Assembly (NCBI GenBank): GCA_023213395.1 | Contig: CM041465.1 | Coordinates: 181,171,741-181,235,740, forward strand | Length of the DNA: 64,000 nt | Source of the DNA: Cycas panzhihuaensis | Taxonomy: Eukaryota > Cycadophyta | Direction: 5' to 3' | Shown: positions 10,971 to 20,754 of the stretch, one piece after another | Layout of the letters: each line of letters begins with the position of its first letter | How positions within the stretch are numbered: the stretch's first letter is position 1 | Position numbers and translations under genes: made by a program | Notes under the pieces: generated by a model | What the model saw: the letters and a program-made list of their open reading frames with translations, nothing else | What the model was told of the DNA's origin: nothing | The model's database searches: none

Positions 10971-11711
10971 ATAAATCCTACCAACGCTTGATGCAATGTT
11001 GGATACATTGTATACCTAATAGCTCTTATGTTTTCCTTCTAAAATGACATTTTGAAAATTCAAATGATTTTGATTTTTATCATCTTGGACGGTCTCAATA
11101 TCCTTCCTTCTCCTGTTCTCTAAATCAGTTGAACCACTTTTATAAAGATTCCTCTCTTTTGATTATATGGATTGTATAAATAGAATTCTTTTCCATCTAT
11201 TTCTCAAACCTAATGCTCTTTTGTGATTTTAAAGCATACCATATCACTTCCATCATAAGCGCCTTACCAAGCATTTTGTGAACCTAATGCTTGTATTAAC
11301 ACTTTCTTCATCATCTTCCAAATTAACCTAGTCTATGCATTCTGATATATCATCATCCCAACCCATTTTACATTAATATGCAAAACTTGATTAAGAACCA
11401 GATGTGGTTTCATTAGAAAGAGGGATAATAAAAGCCTTTATTTATTTGTAATCTAGCTCTGTTGAAGCCATAGCCATACTTACCTCTTGATTTTTCCCAA
11501 GGAAAGTGAACATATCATTGTCACAATCTTTAATGCCTTTGGCAACTTTCAACAATTGTGAACATAGAAGAATTGATTAGGGCATCACCTCAAATTCCAT
11601 TTGTAGAGTTGCAAAATCTTGATTGGTAATACTTTTAGCTACTATTATGGGAACTTCTTCCAAGGTCCCCATAAGTTGGATTTAGAGATGATTGGCCAAT
11701 TTGAGTGAAAA
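10971..11711. other. No recognised gene
   Basis: A/T-rich sequence between the candidate Gyp-1 end and the Cop-1 LTR. On the minus strand 11484-11660 has a mostly open frame followed by GTAAGT, which could be an exon remnant, but no family is recognised. Otherwise nothing can be supported. Confidence 0.3.
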
Positions 11712-12057
11712 TGTTGAGAATGTTAATTTATGTTTGTCACAAAAATATCAAGAATACAAGATTTTTAGTAGAATTAGTTTGGCTTCAATTTGAATTCACT
11801 CTAAACTCTACTCAGCATTCTCTACATAATATATGTTATATATGTTTATACAAATGTAAACTAGTGACCATCCATTGGACCACTAGTTGCCTGAGCACTT
11901 GTCACTCATCCATTAAGGCCTTTGTAACTCCTAAGGACACGTGGATCATAATGAGTGATGGCCTCATGACTCACGAAAACACCCCTAGGACTTACAACAT
12001 TATGTTATGGCCAAGTAACGTCTTAAGTATACATTAACGTAAACATTAATTCTAACA
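11712..12057 (-). repeat. Cop-1 3' LTR
   Basis: 346 bp. In element orientation it starts TGTTAGAATTAATG and ends ATTCTCAACA, so TG...CA. It lies directly downstream of RNase H and is preceded (12058-12068) by TTAAGGGAAAG, a polypurine tract. No second copy is present in the window. Confidence 0.72.
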
Positions 12058-12084
12058 CTTTCCCTTAATGTTGACTTCATAGGC

Positions 12085-13420
12085 CCTTACAGCAATACCA
12101 TCTCTAAATTTCCTAAACTTGTCTCCAGCAAATGGTTGTTGAAGATGTCTAGCAATTGCCTGTCGATAGGCCTATAGATTAGCTCAATCTTTCCACTCTG
12201 GATCTGTTCCTTGATAAACTGATAGCGCCTCTCAATATATTTGGTGCAAGCAAGGAACACTAGATTCCCAACTATCTTCAACATCCACTAATTTCACAAT
12301 ACAACTTTGTAGCATCCTCCTGATGAAGATCTAAATCACCAAGAATCTATTTGAACCACATGGTTCCAAACATTGCTCCAACTACAGCCTTGCACTCTAC
12401 CTTAGTCAAAGAAAGTGCAACATTAAGCTGCTTCTTACTGGTCCAAGTTACAACAATAGAGCCAAAAATAAAATAATATCTTGAGGTGGACCTTCTACCA
12501 TTAATGCATCTAACCCAATCAAAATCTGAAAACCCCTCCAATCTAAAGTAGTTACGAGTGAATTCAAGTCCATACTACAAAATTCTCTGCAAGTATGTCA
12601 AAATCCTCTTTGTAGCTTTCCAATGGCTCTACTTTGGTTCTATCACGAACCTCAATACCATGCCAACTACAAAAATGATATCTAGTCTAGTTGTAGTCAA
12701 ACAAATGAGACAATCAACTGGTTGCCTATATAAAGTGCCATCTACCTATTTTCATTCATCTTAAGATGATGCCTTCGTTCCCATCTCCATTGGGATAGGT
12801 GTAGACTTGCAATTCTCCAAGTGCACTTCGTGTGTAAAATGAATATCCTACTAGGCCTCTGCCAAACTTCTACTCCAAGGAAATAATGGAGTAGGCAAAG
12901 ATATGTCATCTCAAAATTCTTGTTTAGGTCTTCCTTCATGTCTTCAACCATTGAGGTATCATTACTTGCTATGAACAAATCATTAAGGTACAAGATTATA
13001 AAGGTAACAAACCTTCCATCTGGGACCTTTATGTACAAGTTTAGATTGGTTGGCAATCTTCCAAACCCATTCTTCTAAAAATATTCATCCATCAAGGAAT
13101 ACTAGTCTCCAAGAGCCTACTTTAAGCCATTCAAAGCTTTTCTCAAGTAACATGTTAGATGTTCCTTACCCCTTTAAACATATCTAAGTGGCTACTCCAT
13201 ATAGACCTCTTCTATCAAATCTCCACTAAGAAAAGCGCTCTTCATATCAAGTTGGTATAGTTGCCATTAGAACCGAGCTACTAATACCAGTATGATTCTA
13301 ATGATCATCATATTTGCAAGTAGAGCAAATGTTTCTCGTTAGTCAACACCTCCTTTCCACTCGAAGCCTTTCATCACTGACTTGGCTTTATGTTTGTTAG
13401 TTGGACCATCATATCTAAAT
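12085..13420 (-). pseudogene. pol: Cop-1 reverse transcriptase and RNase H
   Basis: RT: LNLYIKVPDGRFVTFIILYL near 13010, where the active-site YVDD reads YLND (12979-12990), then FEMTYLCLLHYFLGVEVWQR near 12900. RNase H: EGFSDFDWVRCINGRRSTS near 12540, LTKVECKAVVGAMF near 12400, and the RYQFIKEQIQSGKIELIYRP end near 12220. The Asp-to-Asn change in the catalytic tetrad and many stops make it inactive. Confidence 0.82.
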
Positions 13421-13429
13421 TTGGTTTTA

Positions 13430-14720
13430 TAGACCCATTTGCAACTAATTGCTTAATTTCCTATAAGCAATTCTACCAAGTCCCAAGTTTTGTTCCTCAT
13501 CACTACATGGATTTCAACATCCGTAGCAACTTTCCACTTTTACTCACAATTTGCCTTCTCAAAAATGGAAGGCTCTTATGCACTAAGCACTTATGACATG
13601 AGAGCAAATTGACCCCTTTTGGTCTCATCTTAGACTTTTGTTTGCCTTTAGGCTTGGGTAACTTAACATTAGCAATCATCTTCAAGTACCATTTAGGCAA
13701 CTTGTTCACCAAAGGAATGACCTCCAATTGGGTTTCTTCAGACTAAACATCTTCAAATTCCTCATCATCTACATCAATGACAATCAATGTATTGACTAAT
13801 TTTGTTTCTAACATGACAATTTCCCCCAAAGAACTTGATTTTAGTTGTTCCTCTATTTGTTTTCCCTTCTCTTGCTTGATCAACAAAATCCCAGGTCTAT
13901 CTATGTATCACCTTCCTTAAAGATGGCATCACAAGCTATGCACACCTTTATGGTCTCCGACTCATATACCTGATATGCCTTGCTCTCTTCACTGTACTCG
14001 ACAAAAATGCACTTAGAACTTTTATCAACAAACTATTATCTCTTCTCCTTTGGAACATGCATGTATATAGTGCACCCAAAGATCCTTAGATGGCTCACCG
14101 TAGGCTTTCAACCTATCCATGCCTCCTCTAGTGTTATATTATAGATTGCCATTATGGAACTCATGTTCATCAAATAGGTTGCAGTACACACAGTTTCTGC
14201 CCAAAAGAATTATGGAAAATTCTTGCCTTTCATCATAGGCTTCACCTTTTTTTACCAAAGTCCTATTTATTCTCTAAGCAACTCCATTTTGTTGTGGTAT
14301 GTATGCAATTGTAAACTACCTTGAAATTTCACAATCCTTATAATATTGCTTAAATGTTTTGGAGGTGTATTCACCCCAATTATCAAATCTAAGGATTTTC
14401 AACCTCTATCCACATTCATTTTCAATTTCCTACTCGAACTCTTTAAAGACATCAAAGATTTGGTACTTCTCCTTACAGGATAAACCCAAACTTTCCTTGA
14501 GAAATCATCAATGAAGATTAGAAAATATCTTGCACCTCCAAGTAATTTGGTTGGCATTGGTCTATAAATGTCTAAGCTTGACTTCTCCTTTGCTCTCAAT
14601 GCTTTGCTTTTCCAAACTTTTCTCAGTGTTGCTATCCATTATGCATGGTTCATATAAACTATTTTTAACTATAAGTTTAAGTAGGCCATGTACCATCTTC
14701 AATTTTAATATTAACTAAAG
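13430..14720 (-). pseudogene. pol: Cop-1 integrase and linker
   Basis: The integrase core shows GGARYFLIFIDDFSRKVWVY near 14540, with DIYRPMP before it where the first catalytic Asp region lies. Downstream the linker to RT has LPKWYLKMIANVKLPKPKGK near 13690, the copia segment before RT. Frames are broken throughout; the second catalytic Asp motif cannot be read confidently. Confidence 0.72.
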
Positions 14721-14879
14721 ACAAGAACAATACAAATGTGTCCCATCCATTCATGCCATAATTGATATTTCTAAGTTGCATCAGTATTGAATGCTCTCTA
14801 ATTTAGTGATTTACCTTTTAACCTATATAGACCATCTTCTCTTACACCTGCAACTAACAACTTTTCTTTTATAGTATTT

Positions 14880-15408
14880 GATAATACATTTATCATGTTC
14901 AAAATGAAAACTCATGCTATCTCACTAGCAATGATAAAATTTTTCTTCAATCCTAGTACATAAAATACATCATCAATGTAACAATCTTCACCACTTGGTG
15001 TAATGATGGGAACTTTTCCAATTCCTTCAACCTTTATCAGTGACATCACCAAGTGTAATAGTCTATTCGGTTGCCTCCAACATGTGCTTGAACCATTCTG
15101 ACCTGCCAATCATGTATTTAGTTGCCCCTGAATCAATATACTATGCATCATTAAAAGTATGGCTTATCTAATAAGCTACATCGAAGAGTTTCTTGCCCCT
15201 TTTCACTACCATCTAAAGAATGACCAAAAGAGTGACCAGATTATTGTTTTTTCTTCTGTTCATTCTACTAATCATTCTATTTATATTGATCAAACTGCAA
15301 CTTCCTATAGTTCTTCTTGAAATATCTAGGTCTGTCAAAATAATAATACACCTTTGTCTTATCTTGCCCTTCAGGACCCTCCTTATTGAACATTTTGTTC
15401 TTTGGGAG
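14880..15408 (-). pseudogene. Cop-1 protease and C-terminal gag zinc knuckle
   Basis: Protease: YIDSGATKYMIGRSEWFKHM near 15130 with an intact D-S-G, preceded by a stop where Trp is usual. The gag end KVYYYFDRPRYFKKNYRKLQ near 15320 has the spacing of a CCHC knuckle with all four zinc ligands replaced (Cys to Tyr, Phe and Tyr; His to Tyr). The frame is cut at 15408 by the Gyp-2 LTR. Confidence 0.75.
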
Positions 15409-15838
15409 TGTTAGGGCATATTTTGACACGTCAGGATATGAGGAAACTAGAGATAGGTTGTGTGGCCTTGGATGTGCAGGTACGGACTGTACGGAGGTAC
15501 GCATGAGGCCGAAAAAGAAGAAAAACAACATTCTGGGTACGTATGACAGGTGCATACCTAAAAAGGTACGCAACACAGTATACGTACCTCTGGCAGTACG
15601 CAAGCAGACGGAAAAGGTACGCACAGCAGGACCTGACAGATGGACACCTAAGATGATGTCAGACATATGTACAGACGTATGAATGATTAAGACAACAATT
15701 AAAAAGGTTAACTAAAGATTAACAAAAAGGTACGTTTATGGTTGAAAGGGTACAGTTATGACAGGGAGTCATAACCCTTCAGCCAAAGGACACCAAGAAG
15801 GCGCATTTAAGCGACTTCACAAGGACCATTCAATTAGG

Positions 15839-15843
15839 GTGAG
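15839..15843. repeat. Lard-1 target-site duplication, left
   Basis: GTGAG, identical to 18161-18165 at the other end of Lard-1. It confirms the element boundaries. Confidence 0.9.
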
Positions 15844-16238
15844 TGTAGCAACCAAAAGATCCCGCAAATTACTGACGATAAAGAATCCCTCTTTGAGGCG
15901 AGGCTCCCTCCACAAAGCTCCTCAAAAGGGCCGAAAATACTGTAGTCCAAGACTTCTTCTTCGATGATCCAAAATGATTCCGCAAATCCTCCTTAAATAG
16001 ACGGCCGAAAGATAGTAATAGAAGTCGGTCAGAAAAGGGGGATAAACCTGCCCAAAACTAATACTAGAAGTCGGCCATAACTCCTCCAAAAACTAATAGG
16101 CTGAAAACTTTAAATAGCCATAACTTTTGATACAGATGTCGGAATTAAGTTTAAATACGGACCATTGGAATCGCTGCTCGAGAGCTTTGTTTTGAATGGT
16201 CATATGCTATACTTTTGACCATATTTTGGAATGCTACA
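15844..16238 (-). repeat. Lard-1 3' LTR
   Basis: 395 bp, in element orientation TGTAGCATTCC ... GGTTGCTACA. Same length as its partner at 17766-18160, with about 22-25 differences by eye clustered in the U3-like half. Confidence 0.9.
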
Positions 16239-16240
16239 AT

Positions 16241-16252
16241 TCCCCTCCCCTT
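16241..16252 (-). other. Lard-1 polypurine tract
   Basis: Read on the minus strand as AAGGGGAGGGGA, ending two bases before the 3' LTR. Confidence 0.8.
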
Positions 16253-16374
16253 AAAATAATACTTCGCCCTCGAAGTATTGAGAAATGCTTGTAGCTCAGT
16301 CTAATCTTCTAACCACCTCCTGCTAGATCCTGTAGGTCATGAAGATTTGCCTCGATCTTGTGTCTTCTTTGGGG

Positions 16375-17334
16375 CTACACTGGCAAGCATCTTGAATTTG
16401 CCGATGTTTGTTCTTGGGACCAGGTACCTGCGACGCCTTGTTCTGAATTGAAAGGATCCTGGGACTTGTGAGGTATCTCAAATGTCTTGTCTTGGTCTTG
16501 CCTTGCATTTGCACCTTTTGTTTCCAAATGGGATGGATTTTGGAAAAAGACGTGAAGGCTTTGGAAACAAAATTGATTGTGAGGGTCAAGGATTGATGAT
16601 TGCCTATTGTAGGAAAAAGAAAAGGAGGACTTGTGAACTAAGATCAAGCATAGCTTTGAAGGTATAGAAAGAAAGGATAAAATTTGGAATATGTCTTGGA
16701 TGGAGATGTAAGTTCGTATAAGTTTTGTTGAACCATAACTCTTTTTGGGAGAGAAAGATGGATGGGGGATTAGTGATAGAGGTTCTTTATGAAAAAAAGA
16801 TTTTAATAGGGTTGTAGAATTGGTATTCAAATAAAAGAAAAGATTTAATGGAAAAAGACAATATTGATAATATGGAATTGAAGAGGCATGGAAAAAATTA
16901 GACTTGGTTTTGTAAGAGATAATACTAAGAGGTGAAACCTGACAAACAGATTGAAGTTGAAGGGTGTCCTGTTGATGATTGTTTATAGGGGTTGAAGGAG
17001 TAGGTGAGTAAAGAGGTGGACTAGGGTTACCGAGAGGAATTATAATTTGACCTATGAAAAAACTAAGGTTAGGAAAATTAGGAGCATGGCTAACTATAGG
17101 TTGAGGAGAGAAGGGCTCGTGTATTGCTATTGAACTAGGGAAAGAGAGAGGACATACAAAACTACCGAACAAAATGTGCATGTGCAATGCAAGATCAGTG
17201 GGTACCTTGCATGAGATTTGTTGAGAAAAATCTACTTGTTCTTCATTGTCTTTGTACTGCTTTTGTGTAACTTCACCTTGGATTTCCTCTCTGATATTGA
17301 AATGAGACTCTTCTGTTGCTTGTGCATGCTCCAA
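16375..17334 (-). CDS. Lard-1 319-codon open frame of unknown function
   Basis: An uninterrupted frame of 319 codons filling most of the internal region. It begins MEHAQATEESHFNIREEIQG and has a Pro/Ser/Phe-rich middle (NPSPPLYSPTPSTPINNHQQ) and a basic end (KGANARQDQDKTFEIPHKSQ). It has no match to Gag, protease or pol that I can recognise. Openness over 960 bp in an element otherwise lacking genes is notable, but composition (few TAA/TAG on this strand) could produce it by chance. Treat as hypothetical. Confidence 0.35.
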   Translation of the reverse strand: MEHAQATEESHFNIREEIQGEVTQKQYKDNEEQVDFSQQISCKVPTDLALHMHILFGSFVCPLSFPSSIAIHEPFSPQPIVSHAPNFPNLSFFIGQIIIPLGNPSPPLYSPTPSTPINNHQQDTLQLQSVCQVSPLSIISYKTKSNFFHASSIPYYQYCLFPLNLFFYLNTNSTTLLKSFFHKEPLSLIPHPSFSPKKSYGSTKLIRTYISIQDIFQILSFLSIPSKLCLILVHKSSFSFSYNRQSSILDPHNQFCFQSLHVFFQNPSHLETKGANARQDQDKTFEIPHKSQDPFNSEQGVAGTWSQEQTSANSRCLPV

Positions 17335-17470
17335 TTCTTCTACGTTGTCATATTGTTTTCTCTGGGCTAGATCTCATTCTAGCACTTGCAAAACCTCTAG
17401 GATCTCCTCATCAATAATATCTTCTTCTTGCACTTCCTCATCTGCTTGAACCTCACCCTACTTATGTTCT

Positions 17471-17707
17471 TTAAAAGTTGTGGTAGCCGCCTCTGAAAAT
17501 TGGTACCATAGAAAAAGGTTCTTTAGCCCAATTAATGAACCACTCATAAGCTCGTCCATTCAATATCATTTCTAATAATGGTCCATATTCTTCCATTTCT
17601 GTATCAGACGTAAACTCAAAATCTTCTATCCATATTTTCATGCCCTCATAATCCTCCAAATTAAAAAAATCTATCTCCATTTTTTTCTCAGGCTTTATAT
17701 GTTCCAC
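17471..17707 (-). pseudogene. Lard-1 short Gag-like peptide
   Basis: About 79 codons near the 5' end of the internal region: GMKIWIEDFEFTSDTEMEEY then MILNGRAYEWFINWAKEP. The L-x-G-x-A-x-x-W-F pattern resembles the Gag core of gypsy elements. It may be the residue of the parent Gag kept for packaging. Too short to be a full Gag. Confidence 0.4.
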
Positions 17708-17751
17708 GTGTTCTTCTCATGTTCTACTTTGCCCTTTCCCTTCGAAACGAA

Positions 17752-17763
17752 GCTCTGATACCA
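17752..17763 (-). other. Lard-1 primer-binding site (initiator Met tRNA)
   Basis: On the minus strand TGGTATCAGAGC, the complement of the plant initiator-Met tRNA 3' end, two bases inside the 5' LTR. Confidence 0.9.
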
Positions 17764-17765
17764 CT

Positions 17766-18160
17766 TGTAGCAACCAAAAGATCCCGCAAATTACTGACGA
17801 TAAAGTATCCCTCTTCGAGGCGAGGTTCCTTCCACAAAACTCCTCAAAAGGGCCTAAAATACTGCAGTCCAAGACTTCTTCTTCGATGATCCAAAATGAT
17901 TCCGCAAATCCTCCTTAAATAGACAGCCGAAAGATAGTAATAGAAGTCGGTCAGAAAAGGGGGATAAACCTGCCCAAAACTAATACTAGAAGTCGGCCAT
18001 AACTCCTCCAAAAACTAATCGGCTGAGAAATTTAAATAGTCATAACTTTTGATACAGATTTCGGAATTAAGTTTCGTCTGGACCGTTGGAATCGTCGTTC
18101 AGAGAGCTTTGTTTTGAATGGTCATATGCTATACTTTTGACCATATTTTGGAATGCTACA
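17766..18160 (-). repeat. Lard-1 5' LTR
   Basis: 395 bp, TG...CA, followed on the plus-strand side by the right TSD copy GTGAG (18161-18165). It pairs with 15844-16238. Confidence 0.9.
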
Positions 18161-18712
18161 GTGAGAGCCAAGTATTCAGACACTCAGTGGTACGATAGCT
18201 AATACGTATGCCAGCAGCACAAAGCAGTGTATAATGATGTGTACCTTCCAGGTATGCATATGACAGCAGTAATATATGTGGCTGGAATGCACAGGGAATG
18301 CATTCCAACACCTATTGTATAAAGACTTATTGCTTAATAAAAGAAGAGTTATGTGGAAATGTGGATTCTATGTGTTTTATGAGGATTGGATGATAAATAT
18401 GTGATGATTACTATATTGCTGTGTGTAAACTGTGACATGATTGTATGGAATTGTGAACAAATCTGTGTGATTTAAGTGTATGAATATGTTGACTGTATCC
18501 TAGACTAGACTAGTTGTGTTACCTTGACAAGTGTACTTTCTCACAAGTGTCGTGTAAAATCCGAAGTCAACATTGGTTCTGTTACCTATGTCCACTGAGG
18601 AGGGACGAGGGCCAGGAGTTTCACAAGGGGGAATGTTCAAAGGACAGAGGACCCTAGCTGTCGTCGTGATGACAGGCTGTAATTAAGCCTCCAACAGCCA
18701 GGGGACCTTCCA

Positions 18713-20625
18713 ATGCCACCTAAGAGGCCTTCGAAGGCAGGAGAGCCACAAAAGGATACTTCACCTAAGGGGAAAGAAACAAGTAAACAGAGAGCATTAC
18801 GATGGTCAAAGGAGTCAAAATTGAGAAGGGCAAGAAGACTAAGTTTGTATAATAACGAGACTACGGGACAGTTTGTTGAAGAATCTGAGGCAAGTGGAGC
18901 CCAGACACCTCAGGAACAAGGAGAGGGAAACAATGGCGAACAAATGGTATTAACACCTGTCCCAATCAAGTATGACCTATTTAGCCCAGAAAGGGAATAA
19001 AAACCAAAAGTGAATGAGGAACATAAAGACGCCCTAGGGAAGGAAGAGAATACACCTGTGGAAGATACCCTGAAGGACCTAAGCGATAATGAGAAGAAGG
19101 CAGAGGAAGGTCCCTCGGCATATTGGGAAAACAAGTTAACAAGGCAGCTTTTTGAGGATTTGTCAGACAGAGGGTCTGAACAATCGTATATAGTCGTCAC
19201 ACCATTGACAATACAAGTGACAAGTGTCCTAGAACCTATACACCTAAAGACGCCATTCAAGAATCCACTATTTGGAAGGGATAGCATTGCAATAAGCACT
19301 CCAAACACACCACCTAAAATGAAGGGTGAAGAGGAAGAAGTAGAATCCCTTGAGGAGGAAAAATGAGAAGAATCACCACTAGGTGGAACACCAATACAGT
19401 CACCCAAGATGGACGACTACAAAGATTTTGGAAAATTGATCTTTAATGACACCTCAGATGTAGCAGAGCACGCATATTTGTTCCAAAACTTGATTGATGT
19501 AAAGAAAATCACAGATGAAGATGAAATAAAGGCCGGATTCGCTTGCACATTTAGGGGAGTACCATTCGCATGGTATAAGGAGTTGAATAAAAAGAAAACA
19601 TGGGCCAACATAAAGAAATCTTTTGACGAAAGGTTTCAGAAGTTCCGAAGCAATGAAGCGGTGGAAATTGCCTTAAGGGAAATCAAACAAAGACTGGGAG
19701 AATCGATATTGACTTACATCAGCCGTATGAAAATCATTGCTGCCAATATGATCAACGAGACAGTGACGGACCACAACATGAAGAATTATTTTATCAGAGG
19801 TTTAAATAAAAAGTCAAGATCTATGATGCATGCACATCCATTGAAGTCATTCAAGAACGCCCAAGATTTGGCACTAGATTTCGAAGTAGAAATGGATGCT
19901 CAAGCCGGAGGGCATGACCCCCTCCTACTAAGATTACAAGAGAAGATAAGGGAAATGAAGCAAAATCAGCATAACCGACCCTTCTGTCAGGTGGGAGTCT
20001 CGAAAGAGGAATCAGAAGTGGAAGCTTTGAAGAAGGAAGTAGCAAGATTAAAGATGAAAAATAACAGAAAAGAGGAAGCGGCAAAGAAAAAGAAGGACCG
20101 CAAATTTAAGGTTGAAAAGTGGTGCCACATCTGCGAAGAAAATTTGCACATGACAAAAGAATGTGAAATTAATCCGAAAAATAGTGCAATGCACCAAAGG
20201 GACAAATGGTGCCACATATGTGATGTGGATAGTCATACAACAAGGGATTGTTTTCACAATCCTAGAGGAAGATCGTACAGAGAATGAGGCAGGGGAAGAG
20301 GAGGCCACCCACCTCGAAATGTATATACAACGAGGAGTACACAAGAATCCACGAGAAGGAAACAACCATGAGGAGACGTCTCATATGTCTACAATTTGGA
20401 CATTGGAAATCGGAATGCCCAACTAAGCGGGAGTACGAACAAAAATCGTTTGTATGCAACAATTGTGGGCCAAGTGAGCATAGAACGGAAGATTACAAAG
20501 AAAAAGCCAAGGCCACCAATTTAATGACGATTATACCAGAGAGTAGTAAAAATGTAAACCTCCAAAAGAAGCAAAAGGAGAATGCGGAAGAAGGGTATCC
20601 AAACCCACAAACTGAGATAAACTGA
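18713..20625 (+). pseudogene. gag: Gyp-2 Gag polyprotein
   Basis: Structural protein that packages the RNA. ATG at 18713 starts a basic N-terminus (MPPKRPSKAGEP, LRWSKESKLRRARRLS) and an acidic linker. The Gag core is at 19409 onward: DFGKLIFNDTSDVAEHAYLF, then GFACTFRGVPFAWYKELNKK and WANIKKSFDERFQKF. Two CCHC knuckles are intact (CHICEENLHMTKEC near 20136, CHICDVDSHTTRDC near 20212). Two more follow in a shifted frame with one ligand each lost (RLICLQFGHWKSEC near 20382, CNNCGPSEHRTEDY near 20455). Frame 18713-20287 is continuous apart from TAA at about 19000 and TGA at about 19364. Confidence 0.85.
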
Positions 20626-20754
20626 TTTAGACAAGCGAAGCAGATCTTGGGAGAGTTAACCCAGATAGACACCATGCTGCCAATGGAAAAACCGGAAAGT
20701 AAACATATGTACGTAAGAAAAAATAGACAAAAGAAGAAATAAACACAACCCCAA

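Larger units (their letters stand above)
11712..15408 (-). mobile_element. Cop-1: Ty1/copia element, 3' portion
   Basis: Minus-strand copia element with 3' LTR, RNase H, RT, integrase, protease and the C-terminal end of gag. It stops at 15408, exactly where the Gyp-2 5' LTR starts. The missing N-terminal gag lies at about 26480-27115 on the same strand, so Gyp-2 inserted in its gag. Its own 5' LTR is not seen. Confidence 0.82.
15844..18160 (-). mobile_element. Lard-1: non-autonomous LTR retrotransposon, 2.3 kb
   Basis: Complete: two 395-bp LTRs, a primer-binding site, about 1.5 kb of internal sequence, a polypurine tract and a 5-bp TSD (GTGAG). No RT, RNase H or integrase is visible, so it must depend on another element. 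Its LTRs are related to the Chr-1 LTR, which suggests a chromovirus partner. The LTRs differ by about 6 percent by eye. It lies inside the Gyp-2 5' LTR, so it is younger than that insertion. Confidence 0.9.
15409..18572 (+). repeat. Gyp-2 5' LTR, interrupted by Lard-1
   Basis: Two LTR parts, 15409-15843 and 18166-18572, total about 842 bp after removing Lard-1 and one TSD copy. It starts TGTTAGGGCAT and ends GAAGTCAACA. It aligns to the solo LTR at 48245-49085 (841 bp, other strand). The first part holds about nine GTACG/CGTAC words, and the second has the 12-bp palindrome GGAATGCATTCC at 18295-18306. TTGGTTCTGTTACC follows directly, where a primer-binding site belongs, but I cannot match it to a tRNA. 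Confidence 0.88.

Noticed and set aside
11484-11660. Open minus-strand stretch followed by GTAAGT, possible host exon
   Set aside because: One stop, no recognised family and no acceptor or second exon; too weak to call.
17471-17707. Lard-1 peptide as a complete Gag
   Set aside because: Only about 79 codons with no zinc knuckle; kept as a Gag-like remnant.
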